NCBI GenBank assembly: GCA_017871115.1
Contig: JAFCIZ010000002.1
Coordinates: 744,001 to 808,000, forward strand
Origin: Cunninghamella blakesleeana
Taxonomy: Eukaryota; Mucoromycota; Mucoromycetes; Mucorales; Cunninghamellaceae
Direction of reading: 5' to 3'
Length of the DNA stretch: 64,000 nucleotides
Shown here: positions 48,774 through 60,600 of the stretch, piece after piece
How the letters are laid out: each line of letters begins with the position of its first letter
Position numbering within the stretch: the first letter of the stretch is position 1
The notes under the pieces: generated by a model
Told to the model about the DNA's origin: nothing
Seen by the model: only the letters and a program-made list of their open reading frames with translations
Databases searched by the model: none
Position numbers and translations under genes: made by a program

Positions 48774-49475
48774 CTAAAATAAATTCATAATGAGTAAAAA
48801 AAAAAAAATAAAAAAAAAGATGACAGTTAATAGATGATACACAAGTATACATATATATATATATATTATTTATAAACAAAAAGTTTTCGGTTACATTAAA
48901 CACTAAAATAATTATTGCACAAAGAGCAATCTAAACGGTTAAAAAAAAAAAAAAAGAAAGAAAAGGAAAGTGAGAGAAGAAAAAAAGATTGGTTAAATAA
49001 AATTTTTACCAAAAAAAAAAAAATTAACTGAATTTAAAAATGATCAAATCGTTGGCCTACACCTGTTTTTGCTATAATTTTTTTTATGTACATCAACTTC
49101 AATAAACACATAAATGAAAGCTATATAATATGTAGACTATACCATTCAAAAATCAAATATTTTACCATCTATAATATAAATTAATGTAGACTATCAGGTA
49201 TATATATACTTACGAATAGAAAATGTATGGTTGTATTTATTTTAATAAAATAGAATTAGATAATAATGAAAAGATGAAGATATACGTTTATTATTCTTTA
49301 TTGATATTCTATTTAAAGTTTAGTTGATGAACAATCATAAAAAAAAAAGTATGGCCCCGTGATGTTTTTAAAAAATAAAAAATTCATGACAATTATTTAT
49401 TTAGCATTTTGACACTATTTTAATAACGAAACAAATTGTATTGGATTATTATTATTATATATATATATTATTATT

Positions 49476-49501
49476 ATGATGATGATGATGATGATGATGA
49501 T
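49476..49501 (+). repeat. (ATG)n microsatellite
   Basis: Eight or more ATG units directly after ATT and TA repeats, in non-coding DNA. Probably length-variable. Confidence 0.85.
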
Positions 49502-50149
49502 TGCTATTTCTGGATTACATAATTTTATACTATTTCCCCACAATAAATGAATTCCCTAGATGCACAGAGAAGTAAAAAAAAAAAGTAGACTGAGTTTCAA
49601 CTATTTTTATTTCATTCTAAATATTTTTTTAAAAAATTTAATCAACCTGTCCTTAACCGTTGAGTGATTTTATATAACAGAAAAAGTGTATTCAGTATGG
49701 TTAAAAACAAGCTAGAAACATTTGGTAAGACAACCCCATTTTATATCCCCGATATTCAGTTGGATGGATTTTTTTCAGAACATAGCGAACTTAAATCATT
49801 CATATACCAAAGGGGCAATCTAAAAATGAAAAAAGAAAATACATATATATATATAAATGTTATTAACATTTATATTAAAATATGAATAAACAAAACTATA
49901 TAATTTATTATTGTTTACTTTATTATAGAACATAATATGTAATAGCAAATCAAGTCAAGTTGGAACGTAAAGATATATAAACCAGGCACACATAAGAAAC
50001 ATGACAGTAAAACATATGCATAGCCATCATGAGAGTAGACCATTTAAATTTTATTATATTAATATAAAAAATAAAGAGAAAGCAAAAGAAATATAAAGAG
50101 TATTATATATACTCTTTATTACGTAGTATTTTCACTTCATTATATTTTT

Positions 50150-50340
50150 TATAATGACAAAAATAAATAGCTTCATTTCAGAATATAAATAAAAAATGAT
50201 CATCATTATTCTACCTATTTTTTATTTACTATTATAAATTAATAGTGTCGTGTTATATAGCATTTTATAAAAAATTTGATTAGTCGCTTGTTACCTGTGT
50301 GTTACCCTGTGTGCCTAACATGCCAGTATTTAATATAATC
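50150..50340 (+). repeat. Relic copy of the 3' flank of the HNH-repeat genes
   Basis: CATTTCAGAATATAAATAAA (around 50174-50193) recurs after the second HNH-repeat gene (around 57364-57383). In both places further similar pieces follow in the same order: a CTATTATAAA block, a TGTTAT block and a GTTAC(C/T)CT block. This suggests that a unit ending here once stood upstream of the present two genes. The alignment is by eye and gapped. Confidence 0.4.
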
Positions 50341-50655
50341 TAAATTTGATTAAAAAAGAAATTGAATTATAATACCAATGAAGTGGGTGGCATGAAAAAA
50401 GATGAAAAAATGATGGTAAAATAAATATATCAGATATAATAATTTTATTGATTAAAAAATATTACAAAATTAAAGAAAATTCTCAATTGTAACCTGCTCA
50501 AATTTAAAAATCTGAAGAAAAAAGACTGTATTTAAAAATATACGTGCTTTATATTTTTTAAATAAGCTTTATTCAATTCTCATTGTTTCTTTCAATTTTT
50601 TTAAAAATATATTACAATCATTACCATTGTTATTGTAGCAATATATTAGTAAATT

Positions 50656-50687
<32 letters not shown>

Positions 50688-51177
50688 TACTATAATAGCA
50701 ATAATAACAAATTAATTTTATTTACTGCTACTATTATATTATTTGTTTTTAAGCGATTTATTCTATTTTTATTAAAATATATTTATATACATATTGAGTA
50801 TTTTTATATTGGAAATAATAATACTAATAATTACAAGTCATTCAAAGGCGATATTATATTACAAGCGGACAAGGTACAATATACACAATAATAAGTAAAA
50901 TATATGAAGTTTGTTGCTATTATTATTAATATTTTGGTATAAACAGAGTAATGCCCATTATTGAGTACATTAATACATAAATAAAGACACAATGGTTTTT
51001 TATCCTTACCTATTGTTTTTTCAAACAATTGTTTATAAAAAACAAAAATTATTTTCTTTTTTATACATTCTTTTGTTTTTGTTATTACTATTATCATTAT
51101 TACTTTTCAATAACTTTTATCGACTATATCAATTATATTAAAGATAACTTTCTATTAAAATAATAATATTATCGTAC

Positions 51178-51455
51178 ATGTTCAACTACAAGCGATCAAT
51201 ATCTCGAGAAAATGTTTTTTCCAACCACAATAATAATTTTAAATTACCTTCTATATCTTCAACAAATCTTAAGCGTCAACGAACCAATTTTTGGCCAAGG
51301 TCAAGAATCTCAGTAATTGGTACAAAAAGAACTATTTCTCAACAGATATCTTCTAATAAACGCCATCTAATAAATAATGAAATAAATAATCAGTCAAAAG
51401 GTCAACCAAATAATATTCAACGTAAATTATAAAATAAAATAAAATAATATTTAGT

Positions 51456-51491
<36 letters not shown>

Positions 51492-53518
51492 CAAATTTCA
51501 ATGCTTTTATATTTAGGCTCTATCGCTTCTTCTTCTTCTCATTCTCAATCTGTTTCTGTTCCTCAAGCTATTAATAACACCTATAACGACACTTCTTTTG
51601 GAGCTTTTCAACATTTTACCAATAATAACCAAGCTAGCCCTCCTAGCAGTGGTGATACAGATGGTAAAGTAAAATATATAAATATAACATGCATATATGA
51701 CTATATAATTCAAAAATAACTAATTGATCTTTTATTTTATTTTTTATTTCGACTATAGATAGTGTTGATTTGGAAGATGATGGTGACTATTTTAGAGGTA
51801 TATTAATCTGATATTTTTTATTTATTTATTTATATATTTATATAACCTTATTTTATTTTAAAAAAAGAGCACACTTACTAACTTAATAAACTTTAGTACC
51901 TCTTAATTCTAGGAGAATTCGGGGCGTTCATGGCTTTACAATAAATACTGATGGAATTGTTTACACTGCAACTGGCATAAAAGCTGATCTTGATATTATT
52001 TGTGGAATTCCTTATGTATCCTTAGTAAACAATTATGATGAACAACGTGTTCCTCTGGAAGAAATTATGATAGATACTTTTATGCGTACTTTAGTTGATC
52101 ATGGCACTTTGAATAATTACGTACTAATACACCGCAATGGAGATAAAACGAACTGTAGTCTTAGTAATCTAGAACTACGTGAACTATTTCCACTTCAATC
52201 AAGAATTGATGTACCAGAGACACTCCCAGATGCATTTAAAATTGATATTTATGGAAATATTTATAAAGATAAACAACTTATAGAATCAATACATCATGAA
52301 ACTGGCCATTTTATCATTCCTTTCCAATACGACGATAATAAATACGATATACCTTGTAAACAATTGGTAATAGATTCTTTCTCTAATGGTTTTCAGCAAA
52401 AATATTATCGTATCGCTCATATAGATGGTGATGTACAAAATAACAGTTTATCTAATTTACGTTTTATGGATTCCGATAGTTTCGTAAAACATATGGCGCA
52501 AGTTTTTCAAAGGTTATACGGTCGTCATAAAGAAGAATTTCGATCTTTTATTGATATAGAATTTGATGATTATTTATACTCGTTTTCTAAAAAATACATT
52601 ATTACTAATTTGGGTGCAATTTACAATATCGAAGAAAATAGAATGGTAACGCCAATAACATTACCTTGCGGTTCCCTTGGTGTTGAATTGATTAGTGAAT
52701 CTAGAAGAAATAATGAATCAAAAAGTAAGGTGCTCCCTATTGATGAATTGGTCACTTTACATTTTATTGGGGAACAGCCGAATTATCATCGTATTCGCCA
52801 TATAAATAATAATGTAACAGACAACTCTATCACTAATCTGGACTATATTCCTGAATCTGAAGAGGCTTTCCTACCTACACCTAATGATATTCATTTGACA
52901 ATACCTACACCAAAATGGAAAACACCTAATTATCAAGTACATAATAATCTTATTATTGATAATAGGTTGCAACCTGACATATTTCTTAATGATGGTTGGA
53001 CAACACTTGACACTGTTCACGGCCTCACTTTTGAAAATTATTATATTTCGGCAAGAAAAGCTATCGTAATGAGTTTTGATGGAGAAACTGCATCATTATT
53101 ACCTATTAAACACCTTGGGAAAGGCTATAAAATAATAGAATTGTTTGATACTGAAGGAATAAAACATAAATTCTATGTTCATTTACTAATGGCCTGGAAG
53201 TTTTGTGAAGGCGAAAGTAACACCCGAAATATTATTTATTATAGGAATGGAGATAGGAATGATAATAGCTCAAGAAATTTAGAATGGCAGTCAATTAATG
53301 ACAATAGAATTGCAATTTTTGCAAGGCCTATAGTGATCACAGATGTAAACGATCCCCAAATAACTCAAACATATTCAACCATTGGAAAAGCTCAAGCTGA
53401 TCTCCCTTATAATTGCATTTATTATTGGCTGGGTGAAAGAGAATTTATTGCTACCATTAGTCGAGCATTTTGGAAGAATAAATGGAGAGTACTTTCACTT
53501 CAACGCCTAGATGAATAA
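51178..53518 (+). CDS. Tetra-repeat HNH/NUMOD-like protein, copy 1
   Basis: Seen: four exons (51178-51421, 51517-51663, 51759-51797, 51897-53518), all with phase-1 introns, give 683 residues. Residues 1-140 are basic, Ser/Asn/Gln-rich and end acidic. Then come four diverged units of about 85-95 residues. Each has a beta-hairpin part (GFTINTDGIVYT, AFKIDIYGNIY, KYIITNLGAIYN) followed by an HNH-like segment: IHRNGDKTNCSLSNLEL (H222), AHIDGDVQNNSLSNLRF (H318), RHINNNVTDNSITNLDY (H445) and, after FYVHLLMAWKF, YYRNGDRNDNSSRNLEW (to 607). Residues 618-660 (ITDVNDPQITQTYSTIGKAQ) resemble NUMOD1. Known: NUMOD4-HNH-NUMOD1 is the layout of many homing endonucleases of phages and organelles, normally with one HNH. 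Inferred: a nuclear, spliced, multi-unit derivative, either DNA-binding or nuclease. The upstream His is missing in units 1-3 and present only in unit 4. Function unknown. Confidence 0.8.
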
Positions 53519-53606
53519 CAAAAAAAAATTTAATATAAAGGTAATTTTTCGTATATTTAACTTTTTTCTATTCATTTTATATAAATATAAATATATATCA
53601 TACAGT

Positions 53607-53653
<47 letters not shown>

Positions 53654-54657
53654 AACTAAATAAAGGACATGAATAATAATATAAAAACATTATACATAGT
53701 ATATGAAACCAAATAATATCCATTTTTTAACGAGATCTACGTTGCAATTATTAGTTTTTTCAGATAAACGAAAATTCTACAATTAGTTGTTTATCTTTGT
53801 AACTAAATTGTAATATAAAAATAACAGTAGTAACAAAAATACTCTACCAAAAAAAATACCATGAAATCCTCTAGTACAAATACTTGTAGTGTTGAATAAT
53901 TACTCGCAAGTTAAAAAACATATTAATAAAATATAGAATAAAATCAATCAAATTATTCATTTTATATGACCCTATACGCAAGAAAAAAACAAGAATTATT
54001 ATTCTTTCTCTTTTACAAAAAAAATAGCAAATAATTATGTGCACATAAAATAAAAGAAAAAAAAAAATTTTTTTTTTAAAAAAAAAGGTATGCAGAGAAA
54101 AAAAATATGCAGTTTTTACTAGAAAGGGAATGTTTCCATAAAGTTTCGGTGCTTAAATCTTTATGCGCTTAATTTTTTTATAAAAACTCTTTTTCATTGT
54201 TCTTTTCTTTAAGTTTTCTATAAATATATTTCCATCATTGTTATTTTTATTGTTATAGCATATTATTATATATACTATTGTTATAATAACATTAGTCTCT
54301 TTTCACTCACTGTTATCAATCTATTAATGATCTTTAAAACAATATATTTTATTTACTTATTTTTAAACATAACTTTCTAATATATATAAAGTACTTTCAC
54401 GTTAGAAAATAACGATAATGGACTTTACGAGATGTTCAAAATGAAGACTAAATTATATTACAAACTCACACTATATATTATATACTATAACAATTAAGGA
54501 ATATGACGCTTATTATTATTGTTTTTATTTTTGTATAAACAAAATGATAAAAACGTAAATATATATAAAAGCTCACTGTTTCTTTATTTAATCAGTATTA
54601 AGCTCAATAATGAACCCCAAATAGTTATATATATAAACAATATTCCTTTATCGTCTT

Positions 54658-54700
<43 letters not shown>

Positions 54701-54800
54701 TATAAATTCACTTTTATTATTATTATCTACACGTTTATTCAGTAGATTTTATTAATTATAACAATTTTATTTTACTTTATTTAAAAAAATATAACTACAC
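53519..54800. other. Spacer between the two HNH-repeat genes
   Basis: About 1.3 kb, A/T-rich, with a T(n)A(n) block near 53608-53656 and a (TA)n run at 54661-54694. Its right half parallels the promoter of copy 1: similar blocks around ATTGTTAT(TG)TAGCA and TTTGTATAAACAAA occur in the same order. No coding exon recognised. Confidence 0.55.
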
Positions 54801-57234
54801 ATGTTCAACTATAAACGAGCAAGACCACGTTCACCATTATCTAGTAACTCAAATAGTCGACGACATACATCATCTAGTAAACGCAAATATCAACAATGTA
54901 CACCAACTAATAATGCAAGTCTCCAAAAAGTATCATCAAATAATAATCTAAATCATCAGCAGCAGAGTTTGCTTAACAATACAACACAGCAATCACTCCT
55001 ACTATCTAGTAATTCACGTGGATATGAAAATACCCCAGTTCCTATTGACACCCATAAAGATTATTTTAAAGGAGGACCTCGACCTATATTAGCAAGAAAT
55101 AGTCTTTATTTTGCCTATACTTCAAGAGCAATCACTCCAGGGGGTAGTTTAAAAAGAAAAACTATTGAATGTATAAATATTTCCAAACGACGTAGGCTAT
55201 ATCAAAAATTAGCTGAATCATATATCTGTGATGGTAACTTTTATAAAACAAAATAGAATAAAAACAGCATATATATATATATATATAATGTTGTTAATAC
55301 TAATAATTCATATCATATTATAGCCAATAGCTAATACTAATATGAATACCTTTCTTTTAATACTATCCAATTTCATTTATAGCTAATCCGCCTAGTCCTA
55401 TTGGTAAAATGAATTAAATAATCATATTTCATTATTATTATTAATTTTATAAATAAAAATTACTAACTAATACACTTTATAATATTTTTATATTTTATTT
55501 TAGGTACTCATGGCTTTTATGATAGAATGCATCGGAGAGGTATCTAAATTTATGCACACACACACATACATACTAATATATAATAAAAAAATAATAACAA
55601 ACTTATTAATATAAAAAATAGTTCCTGTTATTTCTAGAATCTTTAACAACACTTATGGCTATTTAATTGACACAAATGGAAATGTTTACACATCTAATAA
55701 AGAGTTACTTCCTCGTATTGGTACTGGACTTGCTACTGTATATATAAGAGAACATAATGTTCATGTGCCTATTGATGAAATGATGGTGGACACTTTTTTA
55801 TACAACCATTTTGAAGTAGCCAGAGCAGATAATTATTACATATTACACATTAACGGGGATCCAGCTGATTCTACACTTAATAATCTACAACTACGGCAAC
55901 TATTTCCAATTAAAACTAGACGTGATAAAACTGCACCAACTATAGCAGATCATGAGCGACAAACAGCAAACCATTCAATTCCTGGACATTATAGAATTGA
56001 TAAATTTGGAATTACCTACGATCACAAATGCCCTGTTACACCACAAATCACTGATAATGGTCACTTTGTGATGGTTTTTAATTATATATATAATGGGACA
56101 TACTATAACTATTCTATACCGATTAAAGAACTAATGGCAGATACTTTTTTAAATGGAATTCAGCATCAGCATCAAACAATTGTTCATATAGATCGCAACA
56201 TAGATAATAATAGACTAACTAATTTATGTTTGATGGACCATGTTAGATTTACTCATCAAGAATTAAAATATTTACAAGAATTATATGGCCATAATGGAGA
56301 AGAATTTCGTCGTATAGAAAATGTAATCCTCAAAAATAAACGGCTAAATTACGGTGACAAATATTTAGTATCAAACAAAGGGAAGGTCTACTCGCTGCTA
56401 TCATTAAGATTGCTATCATCCTTTGTTTTGAAAGATGGGTGTCTTGGCGTTACTTTAACAAGAACTAATGAATATCAAGAACTAATAAAAGACTATATTC
56501 CTGTTGATATTCTAGTTGCTTCAACTTTTATTGGGACAATTCCTCCTGATCATCATGTTCGTTATATTACTCCTAATTATCTTAACCCTTCATTGGACAA
56601 TCTGGATTATTTTCCTAATTCTGAAGTAGCTTACATGCCCCGAGATACTGATCGTTTACAAACAATTCAAGAAAGTGTTGCATCTAGAGATTGGCCTAAC
56701 GAAACAAATCAATGGGTAAACCTTGGATATTTAAATAATCATGATTTTACACACTATCGACTATCAAATCAAGGACAAATCATAGATACTAGAATTCAGA
56801 ATGAATATCATGTTTATACAAAATATAGAAACGGATATATCACGTGTAATTTATATGACAGCACTAATACTCTTCATGAATTTTATATACATCGATTAAT
56901 AGCTATCTATTTTTGTCGTGGTCGATCCTACTCTTGTAATACAGTTCAACATCTTGATGGCAACCCTTCAAATAATAACTCATTAAATTTATTATGGACG
57001 GGTATCTCTGAAAGTTCAACAGCACCTTTAGGAATACCTCTTATCATTACTGATGTCTACCAAACTGATTTATTCCAACGATACAATTCTATTGGGCGCG
57101 CTCAGGCAGATTTCCCTTGTAATAATCTTTATTTTTGGTTATTTAGAGTTACTAAAGAAGTTATTATTAGGAATGCTTTTTGGAAAGATCAATGGAGAAC
57201 TGTAAGAGTCAATTTAATCGTAGAAGATTTATAA
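54801..57234 (+). CDS. Tetra-repeat HNH/NUMOD-like protein, copy 2
   Basis: Seen: four exons (54801-55233, 55383-55403, 55504-55539, 55622-57234), all phase-1 introns as in copy 1, give 700 residues. The N-terminus MFNYKRARPRSPLSSNS starts with the same six residues as copy 1, is Arg/Ser/Gln-rich, and holds basic clusters (SSSKRKYQQ, SKRRRLYQK) that could be nuclear localisation signals. The two central exons are only 21 and 36 bases. Four units follow from about residue 164: LHINGDPADSTLNNLQL, VHIDRNIDNNRLTNLCL, a degenerate RYITPNYLNPSLDNLDY, and QHLDGNPSNNNSLNLLW (to 622). The last unit is preceded by FYIHRLIAIYF, giving H587, H607, N615 and N619 in near-canonical HNH positions. IITDVYQTDLFQRYNSIGRA near 639-658 is NUMOD1-like; the end AFWKDQWR is shared with copy 1. 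Inferred: paralogue by old tandem duplication, kept intact, so probably under selection. Confidence 0.8.
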
Positions 57235-57637
57235 TTTTTTTTATTGTTATACATATATACACAAGTTTATGTATTTACATTTATATCATCTATATTTATA
57301 TTTTATAGTTTTTTATTTTTAATCTTTTTTATTTCTACTTTTATAATAAAAATGGAAAATACTGCATTTCAGAATATAAATAAAGAGCATACTATATATT
57401 TGCTATTATTATAAACCAATAATATTTTGTTATTACGTTTTATCACTATAATGTTACTCTTTACCTACATCATCTTGAAACATAAACATTGTAATTTTTA
57501 TACTAAAAAAAAGAAGAGAGCCTTTTTACTTAATTTATTATAGATAAGTACGTTACATGATTCATTCGATTTTTAAAAAAAAATACACGAGTTTTTTTCT
57601 TTTTTCTTTTTCTTTTTCTTTTTTTTTTTTAATTGCT
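57235..57637. other. Intergenic region between copy 2 and CCH1 3' end
   Basis: About 400 bases of A/T-rich 3' sequence between converging genes. It includes the flank segment (57340-57480) that recurs upstream of copy 1. Pyrimidine runs near 57597-57630. No gene. Confidence 0.6.
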
Positions 57638-60600
57638 TTATTCTACTGATAATTCTTGAAGTAGATCTAGTTTATATATAATAGGAAAATAAAAGTTAAT
57701 ATGTAATGGTAAAAACATTCATAGACTACATTTAATTTCCTTAAATGAAAAAATTAAAAAAAAAAAAAACCTACCACACCATTCATTATCTTCTAGTTTT
57801 TTAACAATAGAAATTACATCTGAAAAACCCATACTGTCTACATTTGATTCTTGTGCATAATAAACGGTAAAGGCATCGACAGGGCCGCTAATAGTATTAC
57901 TAATAATATTTTCACTTCCAGCTTTCATTTTCCCTTTCAATTTTGAAGTTGGTTTTGATTCATATAAAGGAGCCTCATTTGAATATGATGATGTTAATGT
58001 TAATGGATTATTGAAATGATTTAAAGAAGCATTGCGTTTATGATTTGATTGAGATAAGTTTACTCGATTACCATTGGATGGAAAAACGAATGGTGATGAT
58101 GACGATGGTGATGATGATGATGATGAAGCCGTGTTTGCAAATTGATAATGACTCCCATCATTAAAACCTGAAAGGTGTTCAAATACGCCTGAAGGTTGTA
58201 AAAGAGAAGGGTTCGAATGACTTGAATTTTCATATTTAAGAGTTTCTTCTTTATTATCTTTTTTGTTTGGTGATAAATTGATAACAATGGCTGGTACAGG
58301 TGAACCAGATGGAGATATAGATGAGGTCGGTGTTTGGGTCCGTACTAAAAATTTATTTGTTAATTCATGACTTGGTAATTCTTGAAGTGATTTATTATTA
58401 TTTTGATGGTCAATGTTATTTATATCATATATGTTATTATTATTTTGGTTAATTGTTTCAATAATAACCGAGCTACGTTTTAATTCATATTCATCCGATA
58501 TATCTGATATACTATCACCACTTGTTGATGTCGAGCTAGTACCATATAGTTCCTCATTTATTATTTGTTTGTCACGGTATTGCTGCCGATATTTGATATA
58601 TTTTTGACGTTGTTTAAGCATCCTAACAACATTTTCAATCTTTTCCTGTGCTAATATTTTGTTGATATTTTCTTGTTGTCGCGAATATTGTACAAATCTA
58701 TCGAATCTATTATTATTATTATAAAATATAAATAATATAATATAAAAATTTTAATCATATGTAAGTACCAGAGTATAAATTATATCATTCGTGTGAAATT
58801 TAAACTTACGTAAGTGCCTTTGTTGGATCTACAAGACGTAATGTAAGAATTTCAAGTGTATCATGAAAGGAAATACCTCTTGAAGTATTTGATAATAATA
58901 GCTCCTAAGTTATAAATATATATTTATAATTATGTATATATGTACGTATTAGTTTATTATTTTACAATAATTATTTATTTCCTATTATCATAATTATTCA
59001 ATTTTACCTGATACAAATGATTGTAATTATCCTTATTTTTTCGTATAGCTGATAAATCCATTGTAGAAAGCTCTTTGTTGACTTCATAAAAATTATAATA
59101 ACGTTCACCCAAAATATTATTAGATGCGAATTGATGGTAAAGTCTAGCTGAACATAATGGTACTGATGCTAAATGATTGACATCAATATCTTCACGATCA
59201 CTTGCTTTTAATAAATTATCTAAGGTATGAGGTTCACTGTATATACGAACACATAAATTTCCTTGTAGATTCTAAAGTAATTTAAAATGAAAATGGAAAA
59301 GACCTTATATATATTAATAACCAAAATAAATTATCGTCTTTTTTTTTTATATGCACTTTATTATATTTAAAAAAAAGTCTTACACGTAAAAACCTAGGTA
59401 TATCTTGTTTCTGGATATATCCTGTCGCCATTGGATCATATTCTGCCCATGCATCCTTAAAACTACATAACAGCATCATAAAATATTATAAAAAAAAAAT
59501 GATCAGACATAATTGTATTAGTCTTTATATATATATATATATATATTTAAAAAAAATGCGTATTATTTTACAATCGTATATCTTTTCGTGTTATGATTGT
59601 AAGTTGACTTTGCTTATCAATAGTAAATGAAAAATTGTTTATAACAATCTAAATAATATAAAAATATAAAAAAAAATATTATTATTATTATTAATACCCT
59701 CATTAATATAATGGGTTATTAATAAAAACCAAAATAAACTTACCACCGTAAAAAGATTAACAAAAATGTAGGTACAAACGACATAAAACAAAATAAATAA
59801 TATATAGGCAGCTACATGTGATCCACAGTCTTTTCCTTCTACACAATTTGGAGGTTCTTTTGAAAAATCATGCATCAGAAAATCCTAAATCCAGTTGATA
59901 TGAAGAGTATTCTTATAAGTTTATCAGTACCTTTATATATTTATATTTATTACTCCTGTCATAATTTACCCAGTTCTCGCCAGTAGTCATTCGAAACAAA
60001 GTCAACACTGATATTCCAATAGTTCTAAAGTTTGCATTATGATGCCCATATGGCCCATAAGATGTATTATCAAACAATTCTTGAAATATAACTGCGAATA
60101 TAAATATCACAAAAGTAAATACACCTGTAGTATAGGCAATGGATGGAAGCGCTTTCCTATATAATAATATTAATAGATAAAAAAAAAATACTATTAAATA
60201 TCGCTCTTTATATTTAGTTTATATTTATGTTTTTATAAATTTTTAAATTTACTTAATTGCTTTAAGAAGAGTATCTAGAGATTCAATCCTTCTAGCTAGA
60301 CGGAAAGCCAAAGCAATTTGAGCAAGATGAAAAATCACGTCAAGTAAAAACTATACAAAGTTTTTTAAAAAAAATGGAAGAAAAAAGTGAAAATGAAAAA
60401 ATCAGCATATCAATTTTAAATTATATATTATTTGTGAGTAAATTAATAAAACTTACTGAATCATTGATCAAGCTTCTTAATATACAAGTAGTAATAGCTA
60501 TTTAAAAAAAAATGAAAAACATATATATATATATATATGCGAAATTGAATATAAAATAAAATTAAATAGCCTTATAAACTACGAATGAAAACATATATTG

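Larger units (their letters stand above)
48774..51177. other. Region between SPF1 and the first HNH-repeat gene
   Basis: About 2.4 kb. The right part is the promoter of the HNH-repeat gene and resembles the promoter of its downstream paralogue. It should also hold the missing SPF1 start exon near its left end. A 74-codon frame at 49664-49885 is less biased than its surroundings but resembles nothing. An (ATG)n microsatellite lies at 49476-49501. A segment at about 50150-50340 resembles the 3' flank of the second HNH-repeat gene. Confidence 0.55.
51178..57234 (+). repeat. Tandem gene duplication of the HNH-repeat family
   Basis: The two genes share strand, MFNYKR start, four-exon structure with phase-1 introns, four-unit organisation and C-terminal tail. 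Protein identity by eye is perhaps a third over the large exon, so the duplication is old. Small early exons differ much more than the last exon. Confidence 0.85.

Noticed and set aside
49664..49885. 74-codon plus-strand frame with balanced composition upstream of the HNH-repeat genes
   Set aside because: No family resemblance, no HNH-like motif and no splice partners; the end degenerates into TA-repeat translation. Kept only as part of the intergenic description.
53608..53656. Long T(n)A(n) palindromic block between the HNH-repeat genes as a possible mobile-element end or terminator
   Set aside because: Equivalent T(n)A(n) blocks occur throughout the window (for example near 2660, 9573, 43010, 54070), so it is a general feature of this genome.
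58060..58287. His-rich frame inside the CCH1 tail exon
   Set aside because: Shifted reading of the Ser-rich CCH1 coding sequence; the CCH1 frame continues through it to a properly spliced stop.
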